Source: Geitlerinema sp. PCC 7407
GTDB lineage: Bacteria; Cyanobacteriota; Cyanobacteriia; PCC-7407
NCBI RefSeq assembly: GCF_000317045.1
Contig: NC_019703.1
Coordinates: 2,530,501 to 2,594,500 of the forward strand
DNA: 64,000 nucleotides
Direction: 5' to 3'
Shown: positions 1 to 7,065 of the stretch, piece by piece
How positions within the stretch are numbered: position 1 is the first letter of the stretch
Layout of the letters: each line of letters begins with the position of its first letter
Translations under genes and position numbers: made by a program
Notes under the pieces: generated by a model
What the model was told of the DNA's origin: nothing
The model's input: the letters and a program-made list of their open reading frames with translations, nothing else
The model's database searches: none

Positions 1-324
1 CTTAGGGCCGCGCCAAACACAAAAAAGGTAACGAAACGCTGAAAGGGTTTGGGTTTCAGGAGATCAATCACGGAAGCTGCCTCACAAATCTACGGTAAAC
101 CGATCAAGTTAATGGAGTTAACCGACGTATGAGGAATCACGATATCCGAAGTTTTTCAAAAAGTACAGTAACCCGATGAGTTTTTAGGAGTTTAATTTTA
201 CCTAAAACCGTCAAAGCCTGATCAGCTCAGGCATCTGGGCGATCGCTGGTCGCCCTCAAAGAGTCTTTTCACCCTCATCCTCGGCCATCAACCGGAGATT
301 TACTTGTAGGCGATCGCCCTTTGC
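1..324. other. Left-edge intergenic region, no gene seen
   Basis: No open frame with a plausible start, family motif or RNA fold was recognised here. The stretch is moderately AT-rich and has one HIP1-like site near 238. It lies downstream of the chromate transporter, so any terminator of that gene would be here, but no convincing hairpin with a T-run was found. Confidence 0.4.
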
Positions 325-1509
325 CTAGAAGCTTTGGCTCAGAAACCCGATCAGCCCACCGGCCAATACCAGCCAGACCGCGTTGATTTTGAAGCGAAAG
401 ACCAGCACGGTGCTGAGGATTGCCAGGGCGATCGTTAGGCCATCCACCAGCGCCGCTCGGCCCAGGGTGTAGGTCACCGTCGCCATCAGGCCCAATGAAG
501 CGGCATTGACGCCATCTAGAAAACTGCTCACCCAGGGCGATCGCCGCAGTTTGGGCACCCAGGGATTGACCAGGCCCACCAGCAGGAATCCCGGCAGAAA
601 AATGCCCACCGTCGCCGCGATCGCCCCGCGGTGGCCCGCCAGCACATACCCCACAAAAGTCGCCGTTGTAAAAAGCGGCCCCGGCGTCACCTGGCCAATG
701 GCGATCGCGTCTAGCAGCTGCTGGGAGGTCAGCCACTGGGAGCGCTCCACCAAATCCCGCTGCAAAAAGGCCAGCAGCACGTAGCCACCCCCGTAGAGCA
801 CCGAGCCGATTTTCAGAAAAAACCAAAACACCTGGTGCCAGGCGATCGCCAGAGCTTCGCTGCTCGCCGTCATTTGGGCCAAGGGCAGCGGCAGCCAGAG
901 CAGCCCCGAAAAGCTCCCCGGCAACCGGCGATTTTTGATCACCATGACCGCCAACCCCGCCAGCACCAGCAGCAAAATCTCATCGATCTGGACAAAAAAC
1001 GCCACCATCACAGCCACGCCCGCCAGAGTCGTCGGCCAGTCCTTGGCCGCCTTTCGCCCCAGTTTCCCCAGAGCCTGCACGATGATCGCGATAATCACCG
1101 GCTTGATGCCGTACATTAGCCAGCCCAGGGCAGGCACGCTCTGGTAGCGGACATACACCATCGCCAAAACCCACACGATCAGGGCCGCTGGCAGGATGAA
1201 GCACACCCCGGCGATCGCCAGTCCCCGCCAGCCGCCGCGCTCATAGCCGATGTGAATCGCTAGCTCAGTGGAGTTAGGGCCTGGGATCAGGTTCGTGACG
1301 CCGATCAGATCCAGCAGCGCTTCGCTGGTCAGCCACCCTCGGCGAGTGACGACCTCATCCTGGATGAGGGCAGTGTGGGCCGCCGGCCCGCCAAAGGCGA
1401 TCGCCCCTAGCTTGAGAAACACGATCGCCAGATCTCGCAAACGCTGGCGCTGCTCGGCGGGCGGCAGCTTAGCAAAAGGAAGTGAAGCAGGCGCATGCGG
1501 GGACGTCAT
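325..1509 (-). CDS. chrA: Chromate transporter, CHR family (ChrA)
   Basis: A 394-residue inner-membrane protein with the duplicated architecture of long CHR transporters, two homologous halves at about residues 25-190 and 215-390. The first half shows FGGPAAHTALIQDE and a GPNSTEL stretch; the second repeats the theme with GGGYVLLAFLQRDLVE and GQVTPGPLF. Most of the remainder is hydrophobic helix. Family members export chromate by an oxyanion/proton mechanism, and some cyanobacterial homologues respond to sulfur status. It is divergent from a CRP-type regulator that starts 135 bp away, which suggests that regulator controls it. Family assignment is secure; the physiological substrate (chromate, sulfate or another oxyanion) is inferred. 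Confidence 0.92.
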   Translation of the reverse strand: MTSPHAPASLPFAKLPPAEQRQRLRDLAIVFLKLGAIAFGGPAAHTALIQDEVVTRRGWLTSEALLDLIGVTNLIPGPNSTELAIHIGYERGGWRGLAIAGVCFILPAALIVWVLAMVYVRYQSVPALGWLMYGIKPVIIAIIVQALGKLGRKAAKDWPTTLAGVAVMVAFFVQIDEILLLVLAGLAVMVIKNRRLPGSFSGLLWLPLPLAQMTASSEALAIAWHQVFWFFLKIGSVLYGGGYVLLAFLQRDLVERSQWLTSQQLLDAIAIGQVTPGPLFTTATFVGYVLAGHRGAIAATVGIFLPGFLLVGLVNPWVPKLRRSPWVSSFLDGVNAASLGLMATVTYTLGRAALVDGLTIALAILSTVLVFRFKINAVWLVLAGGLIGFLSQSF

Positions 1510-1644
1510 AGGTTCTCAGCCTACAAAAAGAACAAGAGGGCGATCGCAGGAATTGCTTGATTTCTCGTTAAACCACGGTTAGTCTATCAAGATACCGTAT
1601 TTTACAATTCTCTCCTCAGCGCTCCCCTAGGGGCGAATTTTGCC

Positions 1645-2235
1645 ATGCTGCTTTCCCTCGCAACCACTCAAGGCGCGATCGCACCCCCCGTCCGCACTTT
1701 TGCTCGCCGCTCTAACCTGCCCCTCCTGCCCAATCAGCTCTGGCAGATTCACAGCGGAGTCGTCCGCACCCTCACCTGGACCGAAGCAGGCGAGGTCGTC
1801 ACCCTTGGTCTTTGGGGGCCGGGAGACGTGTTGGGAATTCCTCTTTCGAGCGCCGATCCGCTCCAGGCCGAATGCGTAACAGAGGTGGTCGCTCGCTCGC
1901 TCCAGCCGCAGGATTGGCCCCAGGTGACCGACGCCCTGCTCCGCCACGCCCGCCAAACCGAGGAGCTGCTGAGCATGGTGCGATCGGGCCCTGTCCAAGC
2001 AACGCTGATCCAAGTGCTGAACTGGCTAGCCCAGCGCTTCGGCAACGAGCACGACCATGGCCGCCGCATCGCGCTCCGGATCACCCACCAAGAGCTGGCC
2101 GATCTAGTCGGCTCCACGCGCGTCACGGTCACGAAGCTACTCAGCACCCTCGAGCGCCAGGGTTTCATCCACCGACACCAGCGACAGATCGTCGTACGGC
2201 CCGATCGCACCCCCTTCTGGCACTACGAAATCTAG
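1645..2235 (+). CDS. CRP/FNR-family transcriptional regulator
   Basis: A 196-residue DNA-binding regulator. The N-terminal part (about 30-95) resembles a cyclic-nucleotide-binding beta-barrel with GLWGPGDVLGIPL. The C-terminal part (about 145-190) is a winged helix-turn-helix with ITHQELADLVGSTRVTVTKLL, typical of CRP, NtcA and CysR proteins. The barrel is short compared with cAMP-binding CRP and no phosphate-binding cassette is obvious, so ligand binding is uncertain. It is divergent from the chromate transporter and followed by a NIL-domain gene and an Rrf2 regulator. By analogy with the CRP-type sulfur regulator CysR it may answer to sulfur or oxyanion status, but that is inference from context only. 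Confidence 0.85.
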   Translation: MLLSLATTQGAIAPPVRTFARRSNLPLLPNQLWQIHSGVVRTLTWTEAGEVVTLGLWGPGDVLGIPLSSADPLQAECVTEVVARSLQPQDWPQVTDALLRHARQTEELLSMVRSGPVQATLIQVLNWLAQRFGNEHDHGRRIALRITHQELADLVGSTRVTVTKLLSTLERQGFIHRHQRQIVVRPDRTPFWHYEI

Positions 2236-2332
2236 CCCCTGAGTTAGGGTTTTGAAGTTTAGCTTCTAAATTAGACCTTAATTAAACCCTAATTTTTCCT
2301 GTGTTCGCTTTGACTTCCGCAGGAGACTGCAC

Positions 2333-2611
2333 ATGGTTTTCCCAATCGTTTCTCGCACCCAAGTCCGCGTACAAGTGCACATTCCTACGGACTATCGAGG
2401 TGAGCCAATTCTCGCTCGTCTTGCCCTGCGCCATGGCCTCACGTTTAATATTCTGGCCGCAGCGCTTGACCCCTCATCCCGCCCTGGCATTTTTGATCTA
2501 GAGCTGCGGGGTAGCGTGGAGCAAATTCGGGCAGGACTGGAAGAATTGCGATCGCTCCATCTGGGCATCATGGGCAAGGCAAATCCCGACGGTGACAGCT
2601 GGCACTACTAA
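2333..2611 (+). CDS. NIL-domain protein
   Basis: A 92-residue protein matching the NIL domain, a ferredoxin-like fold otherwise found at the C terminus of MetN-type ABC ATPases and beside ferredoxins. Features are VRVQVHIPTDYRGEPILARL near the start, GLTFNILAAAL in the middle and GSVEQIRAGLEEL toward the end. It has a good ribosome site (AGGAG eight bases before ATG). Free-standing NIL proteins are common in cyanobacteria, often near sulfate or methionine genes. It lies between a CRP-type regulator and an Rrf2 regulator on the same strand. A small-molecule sensing role is an inference. Confidence 0.8.
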   Translation: MVFPIVSRTQVRVQVHIPTDYRGEPILARLALRHGLTFNILAAALDPSSRPGIFDLELRGSVEQIRAGLEELRSLHLGIMGKANPDGDSWHY

Positions 2612-2683
2612 AAGGTAGGGTTCAATCCTCCAACTTCTCGGCGATCGTTGTTAATCACACATAATCTGGGCGGAAAACCGGTA

Positions 2684-2704
2684 TATATTGAGCCGAACAA
2701 TATA
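2684..2704. promoter_or_regulatory. Inverted repeat before the Rrf2 gene, possible operator
   Basis: TATATTG (2684-2690) and CAATATA (2698-2704) form perfect 7-base arms around a 7-base spacer, ending six bases before the Rrf2 start codon. Rrf2 regulators commonly repress their own promoter from dyad sites at this location, so this is a reasonable autoregulatory operator. No binding consensus was available to compare. Confidence 0.4.
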
Positions 2705-2709
2705 ACCCG

Positions 2710-3147
2710 ATGCTCATGGAACTCTCTTCAAAGGTCGAATATGCGCTGATCGCGCTGATGGAGCTATCAAAAGGCAGCGATCGCGGTGAACCAGTACAAG
2801 TCAAGCAAATTGCTGCTCGCCAAGGAATTCCCGATCGCTATCTAGAGCAAATCTTTGCGGCGCTGCGTCACGCAGGCCTGATTCAGAGTCAGCGCGGCAA
2901 TAAAGGGGGATACCTACTGGCGCGGGAAGCATGGCAGCTCGCTTTGATCGAGATCCTAGATGCACTAGAAGATCATGGACATAATAAGAGCAGACAAGAC
3001 ATAGAGCCAGGCGATCGCGCCATCGTACGAGAGATATGGCAGCAGGCCCACCATGAAGCTCGGGAGGTGCTGCGCCGTCATACCCTCCAGGATCTCTGTA
3101 GCCAGCGAGATATTCGGCAGCGCCTAAGTGATATGTACTATATCTAG
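2710..3147 (+). CDS. Rrf2-family transcriptional regulator
   Basis: A 145-residue Rrf2-family winged-helix repressor. The N terminus ELSSKVEYALIALMEL and the helix-turn-helix IAARQGIPDRYLEQIFAALR followed by the wing SQRGNKGGYLLAR are diagnostic. The three cysteines that bind an Fe-S cluster in IscR-type members are missing from the region after the wing (about 88-110); the only late cysteine is in LQDLCSQ. It is therefore more like CymR-type or other cluster-free members. CymR-type proteins control cysteine metabolism, which would fit the sulfur-flavoured neighbourhood, but the target genes cannot be read here. ATG at 2710 or 2716 would both work. Confidence 0.9.
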   Translation: MLMELSSKVEYALIALMELSKGSDRGEPVQVKQIAARQGIPDRYLEQIFAALRHAGLIQSQRGNKGGYLLAREAWQLALIEILDALEDHGHNKSRQDIEPGDRAIVREIWQQAHHEAREVLRRHTLQDLCSQRDIRQRLSDMYYI

Positions 3148-3283
3148 GCAAAGCTTCAGCGAAGCCGCTACTGATCTGTCATTAAGACTTGATTGAAAGA
3201 CACATATCTAAGCGTTGGCCTCAGAGTTTAGCTCGCTGAACTAAAACCCATTTGGTGAGGTGTCTTTGATAGGGTTTGAAAAA

Positions 3284-3357
3284 TCGGGATGACTGGATTC
3301 GAACCAGCGGCCCCTTCGTCCCGAACGAAGTGCGCTACCAAGCTGCGCTACATCCCG
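3284..3357 (-). tRNA. tRNA-Pro (anticodon CGG)
   Basis: The complement folds as a standard 74-base tRNA: acceptor CGGGATG pairs with CATCCCG, discriminator A, a T-arm containing GGTTCGAATCC, and anticodon stem CTTCG/CGAAG enclosing loop TTCGGGA. The anticodon is CGG, reading proline codon CCG. CCA is not encoded. Confidence 0.97.
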
Positions 3358-3505
3358 TTGCTTGCGCTTTACCAGGCTAGAATAGCACATTTGTTGAGAT
3401 TTGTTCAAATTTCGCAAGGAAATTCTGGGGCATTGTCTGCAAGCTCAAGGCGCTGCATAGTGAAGCTGGGAGCGGAGTAGCGAGCGATCGCCCAGAGGAG
3501 ACGAG

Positions 3506-4801
3506 ATGGTGGCGGAGAAAAGCGCAGCAATGGACGTGCTGATTTTGTCGAATGGGCCAGGGGAAGTGACTACCTGGGTGCGGCCCGTGGTGCGAGAGCT
3601 GCGGCGACAGCTGGGAGACGATCGCGATCGCCTGCGCATTTCGGTGATTCTCGCTCCCTGCAACAACGCCAGTGGCCAAGAAGCCGCGATCGCCCGTCGC
3701 TTTCCCGAAGTCGATCGCGTCCAGGGAGCCGAGCACTTTTTTCCCTTTCTGCTGGCAGGCAAAACCGCCGAGAGCTGGGACTGGCGCGATCGCGGCGTTG
3801 TGCTGTTTTTGGGCGGCGACCAGTTCTTTCCGGTGGTGATTGGCAAGCGTCTGGGCTACCGCATCGTGATTTACGGCGAGTGGGATGCGCGCTGGCCTCG
3901 CTGGGTCGATCGCTTCGGCGTAGCTCGGGAAGACATCGCCGCCCGCGCGCCCAAAGCTTATCGCCACAAGTATCAGGTGATCGGCAACCTAATGAGTGAC
4001 GCCGCAGCCGTCCTGCGTGATCAGTCCGAGTCTCCCCTTTCTCCAGAGGCTGAGTGGATCGGGCTGCTGCCGGGGTCCAAGGCAGCGAAGCTGGCCCAGG
4101 GCGTGCCGCTGGTGCTGGCGATCGCCGAGCATCTCCACCGCGATCGCCCTCAGACTCGCTTCGTGCTGCCGGTCGCCCCGACCCTCAGCCTGCCAGAGCT
4201 CGCCCGCTTCGCCGATCCTCAGCAAAACCCTATCGTGAAGCTCATTGCAGGCTCATCAGCCCAGCTCATCTTGCCGCCGGAGGGCAGCGGCGATCGCCCC
4301 CGACTGAGAACCGAAAACGGCCTGGAAGTCGAGCTGTGGACCACCTCCCCCGCCTACGATGTCTTGGCCAATTGTCGTCTTTGTCTGACCACCGTCGGCG
4401 CCAATACCGCAGAGCTCGGGTCCCTCGGCGTGCCAATGATGGTGCTGCTGCCCACCCAGCAGATCGACGCTATGCGCTCTTGGGATGGGCTACCGGGCCT
4501 GTTGGCGAATCTGCCAGGAGTCGGCACCCTCTTTGCCGTTTTGATCAATCGCTGGTTTCTGCGGCGATCGCGCCTGCTCGCCTGGCCCAATATCCTGGCC
4601 AGCGAAGAGATCGTGCCAGAACTCCTGGGAGAGCTCAAAGCCGAAGAAGTCGCGGCCAAAGCAGCGCACTATCTTTCGCACCCAGAAACCCTAGCCACCA
4701 TGCGCGATCGGCTTCTCCAGGTGTGGGGTCAGTCCGGCGCCGTCACTAAGCTCGTGCACATTGTGGCCGAGGAGCTGGCGCAATCGACAGCATCAGGCTG
4801 A
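3506..4801 (+). CDS. LpxB-like glycosyltransferase, cyanobacterial type
   Basis: A 431-residue protein resembling lipid-A-disaccharide synthase and other GT-B fold glycosyltransferases. It opens with MDVLILSNGPGEVTTWVRPV, has GLLPGSKAAK in the middle (the LpxB-like nucleotide-sugar domain) and CLTTVGANTAELGSLGVPM near the C terminus, where GT-B enzymes bind the sugar donor. An AGAGGAG ribosome site lies six bases before ATG 3506; a second ATG at 3530 is possible. It sits between two tRNA genes and looks monocistronic. Cyanobacteria carry an LpxB-like paralogue of unknown acceptor, so a role in lipid A synthesis should not be assumed. Confidence 0.7.
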   Translation: MVAEKSAAMDVLILSNGPGEVTTWVRPVVRELRRQLGDDRDRLRISVILAPCNNASGQEAAIARRFPEVDRVQGAEHFFPFLLAGKTAESWDWRDRGVVLFLGGDQFFPVVIGKRLGYRIVIYGEWDARWPRWVDRFGVAREDIAARAPKAYRHKYQVIGNLMSDAAAVLRDQSESPLSPEAEWIGLLPGSKAAKLAQGVPLVLAIAEHLHRDRPQTRFVLPVAPTLSLPELARFADPQQNPIVKLIAGSSAQLILPPEGSGDRPRLRTENGLEVELWTTSPAYDVLANCRLCLTTVGANTAELGSLGVPMMVLLPTQQIDAMRSWDGLPGLLANLPGVGTLFAVLINRWFLRRSRLLAWPNILASEEIVPELLGELKAEEVAAKAAHYLSHPETLATMRDRLLQVWGQSGAVTKLVHIVAEELAQSTASG

Positions 4802-4849
4802 TATCGTTGACGCTGGCTCGACTCCAGCGTTATCCTATAGTTCGTTCCA

Positions 4850-4922
4850 GGGGAATTAGCTCAGCTGGTAGAGTGCTGCGATCGCACCGCAGAGGTCAGG
4901 GGTTCGAATCCCCTATTCTCCA
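4850..4922 (+). tRNA. tRNA-Ala (anticodon CGC)
   Basis: A 73-base cloverleaf: acceptor GGGGAAT/ATTCTCC includes the G3-U70 wobble pair that defines alanine tRNAs, D-arm GCTC/GAGT, anticodon stem CTGCG/CGCAG with loop ATCGCAC, and T-arm AGGGG/CCCCT. Anticodon CGC reads GCG. The anticodon arm contains a complete HIP1 palindrome. A decayed copy of the 3' half of this gene lies at 6989-7028. Confidence 0.97.
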
Positions 4923-5107
4923 TTCTCTCAAAGCCATCAAGTTAGGAATTAGATCACCTATTCACCAGGACACTCAGGGCGTTGCCTAGCTTCTAGCGGC
5001 GGGGGGTGCCATCTTTTTCATAGTCATTTGGGTTATCAGCGACTACCCAGGTCTTCGGTATCCCTTCCCCCGATTGCCATCGGAAGTTCATCCGCCACCC
5101 ACCAGCC

Positions 5108-6061
5108 TCACCATTCCCGGTAGAGTTTTTCCGCATGAACCATGATCTCCTCGTTGGGTAAGCGAATCTTCGCAGGCTGGCGCGGATAAGACGTTTCGAT
5201 CGATCGCGTATCCTGTTCCACAACCGTTGCCACCGCACTCAATATCGATCGTTTTAGCAGCGGTTTCAATACGGGATAATTCAATTGGGCAAAAACCAAA
5301 ACGAAGGCTTTTGTATGGGTCTCGGTTTCCGGATACAGCACGTGTACCTGCAAAATTTCGCCCAATGCAAAGCGAGTTTTAAAGGTCGTCAGAGATGGAA
5401 ACGCATACTCTAATGTGCTCGTGTAAGTCTTGGGTGCGGAAAGAATCACCGGGTTGCGACAAATATCTGCAAAGGTCGGATCATTGCGATCGATTTCCTG
5501 CACAACCTTTGCCCAGTAACCCTCCTTTTCAAAGACAGGAATGCGATTGGCTTTGATGCCAAATAGCTCTCTGTGAGTCCCGTTCTGATGGTTGTAATCG
5601 TAATTGATCAGCAGATTATGCAGAAAGGGACCCCGGATGCTTTTTTCTCCAGCAACGCCGACAAAGGTCATGTCCTGACTCACTCGTTCAATCAAGTCAG
5701 AAACCGGAGTTTTGGCATCCATGCCGCCGTACGTCCAGATACAATCCCCCTGAATCACGAGTTTCAGCGGAGCGATGAGCGGCTGCGCTCCCACTTTTCC
5801 GGCTTGATGCAGCCGTCCCTGTCCATCAAACTCCAGCGCATGAAACGGACAGGTAATGGTATTTCGCTCCTGACAAACCCAGCCCTCCGACAGCGGAGCC
5901 TGCAGGTGAGGACATACATTATTGAGGGAAAAGACCTCCCCTTGAGAATTCTGCCAGAGGACGTAGTCCTGGCCATTCAAAGAGAGTTTGTAGGGTCGAT
6001 TAATGCCCAGCATGGATCGATGAGCGATCAGCCACGGTGCGCCCGGAAGGATGAATGACAT
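5108..6061 (-). CDS. Rieske-type aromatic-ring oxygenase
   Basis: A 317-residue Rieske non-heme iron oxygenase alpha-subunit-like protein. The Rieske centre is C50-P-H52 and C71-P-F-H74, with an 18-residue gap. The mononuclear iron site is recognisable as YNHQNGTH, matching the NHxxxxH pattern. Family members hydroxylate or demethylate aromatic or porphyrin-type substrates using a reductase partner, which is not encoded nearby. It is divergent from a TetR regulator 84 bp away, a usual arrangement for an inducible catabolic or detoxifying oxygenase. The pair lies between the intact tRNA-Ala and its decayed copy, so it may be an acquired cassette. The substrate is unknown. Confidence 0.85.
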   Translation of the reverse strand: MSFILPGAPWLIAHRSMLGINRPYKLSLNGQDYVLWQNSQGEVFSLNNVCPHLQAPLSEGWVCQERNTITCPFHALEFDGQGRLHQAGKVGAQPLIAPLKLVIQGDCIWTYGGMDAKTPVSDLIERVSQDMTFVGVAGEKSIRGPFLHNLLINYDYNHQNGTHRELFGIKANRIPVFEKEGYWAKVVQEIDRNDPTFADICRNPVILSAPKTYTSTLEYAFPSLTTFKTRFALGEILQVHVLYPETETHTKAFVLVFAQLNYPVLKPLLKRSILSAVATVVEQDTRSIETSYPRQPAKIRLPNEEIMVHAEKLYREW

Positions 6062-6125
6062 AGTAAAATTATGACGAAACTTTCATATTCGATTTTGAAA
6101 ATACGACGGATTATTCATCTTTGTC

Positions 6126-6135
6126 AAGACGTCTT
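6126..6135. promoter_or_regulatory. Palindrome in the TetR/oxygenase divergent promoter
   Basis: AAGACGTCTT is a perfect 10-base palindrome lying ten bases before the TetR start codon in the 84-bp shared promoter region. It is a natural candidate for a TetR operator, but it is short and no second copy was seen. Confidence 0.3.
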
Positions 6136-6145
6136 TTAGTCACCC

Positions 6146-6919
6146 ATGGTCAAACCACAGCCGCCTTCTATGCCCCTGAGACGACAGCCCAAGCAGCAGC
6201 GCAGCCAAAAGCGGGTTGAGCAAATTTTGCGATCCGCAGCCGAGGTGTTTGTAGAGGTCGGCTACGAAGCCGCAACCACTCACATGATTGCTGCCAGGGC
6301 AAAAACGGCGATCGGCTCGCTTTACCAGTTTTTTCCCGATAAACTTGCCGTTTTTCACGCTTTAGAAGCCCGTCACATGGAAAACGTGACGGTCCTTAAC
6401 CAGGAACTATTGCAGTCTGCGGATCTGAAGCGACCGTTTGCGGAGTTTGTCGATCGCCTGGTAGAAGCGCATGTTGCCTATTTCCAAGACCCGATTCCCC
6501 AGGTGGTCTACATTCAGTATTTTGTGGCGCCTCAGCTATTTATGCTGTTTGACGAGACGTTTAATCGTCAGTTGATTGAGCAATACGCGAGCTTCTTGCG
6601 ACAGTGGAATCCAGCATTGCCCATCGAGAAGAGCGAGCGCCTCGCTGAAACGGTTCATCAGTGCTACAACGCCCTACTGCTGCAGGCGTTGAGGGGAGAG
6701 GAACATCAACGGCGATCGCGCTACGAAGAGCTCAAGGCTTTGCTAGTCGCCTATCTAGCCCCCCATGTAGAACCAAAGTCAATGGATGAAAAAGCAACAA
6801 AAGTAATGAAGTGTCATTACTGTCACTCTGACCGCTTGTCGAAGAACGGGCATCGCTACAACAGGCAACGCTATCTATGCAAGGACTGTGGCAAGCAGTT
6901 TTTAGAGCGCGCTGACTAG
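6146..6919 (+). CDS. TetR-family regulator with IS1-type zinc-ribbon tail
   Basis: The 257-residue product has a typical TetR N terminus: RSQKRVEQILRSAAEVFVE, then GYEAATTHMIAARAKTAIGS and LYQFFPDKLAVFHALE. The ligand-binding part runs to about residue 212, where a normal TetR would end. The last about 45 residues are foreign: KCHYCHSDRLSKNGHRY followed by CKDCGKQF, the zinc ribbon that begins IS1-family InsA proteins. The simplest reading is that IS debris replaced the native stop and the frame stayed open. The regulator may still work because the DNA- and ligand-binding parts look complete. It is divergent from, and likely controls, the Rieske oxygenase gene. Confidence 0.85.
   Translation: MVKPQPPSMPLRRQPKQQRSQKRVEQILRSAAEVFVEVGYEAATTHMIAARAKTAIGSLYQFFPDKLAVFHALEARHMENVTVLNQELLQSADLKRPFAEFVDRLVEAHVAYFQDPIPQVVYIQYFVAPQLFMLFDETFNRQLIEQYASFLRQWNPALPIEKSERLAETVHQCYNALLLQALRGEEHQRRSRYEELKALLVAYLAPHVEPKSMDEKATKVMKCHYCHSDRLSKNGHRYNRQRYLCKDCGKQFLERAD
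6782..6919 (+). mobile_element. IS1-family transposase fragment (InsA zinc ribbon)
   Basis: This stretch encodes a CxxC...CxxC zinc ribbon and nothing of the downstream InsA helix-turn-helix or InsB catalytic domain. It is in frame with the preceding TetR gene and ends at a stop codon. No inverted terminal repeats were found around it, so it is a remnant. Confidence 0.6.
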
Positions 6920-6988
6920 CGAACTCATAGGAAGCATTTGGGAAAAGCCTGCACCCCGTTTGAAATAAGAGTGATGGAGCTTAGATAC

Positions 6989-7028
6989 CTGCGATCAAAA
7001 GTTAGGAGTTCAAATTGCCTATTCTCCA
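6989..7028 (+). pseudogene. Decayed 3' half of a tRNA-Ala gene
   Basis: Aligned with the intact tRNA-Ala, the segment keeps CTGCGATC of the anticodon stem, loses about nine bases, then matches the variable loop, T-arm and acceptor strand at 24 of 30 positions, ending in the identical CCTATTCTCCA. Similarity continues about 12 bases past the tRNA end. Most mismatches are G-to-A or C-to-T. It is either a duplicated tRNA end left by an integrating element or a relic of a tandem duplication. Confidence 0.65.
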
Positions 7029-7065
7029 CTCTCTTAAAGAGCTAACACTCTCCCATATAAAAGAG

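Noticed and set aside
4993-5238. 81-codon frame at the end of the oxygenase gene
   Set aside because: It is largely out of frame inside the Rieske gene with no features of its own.
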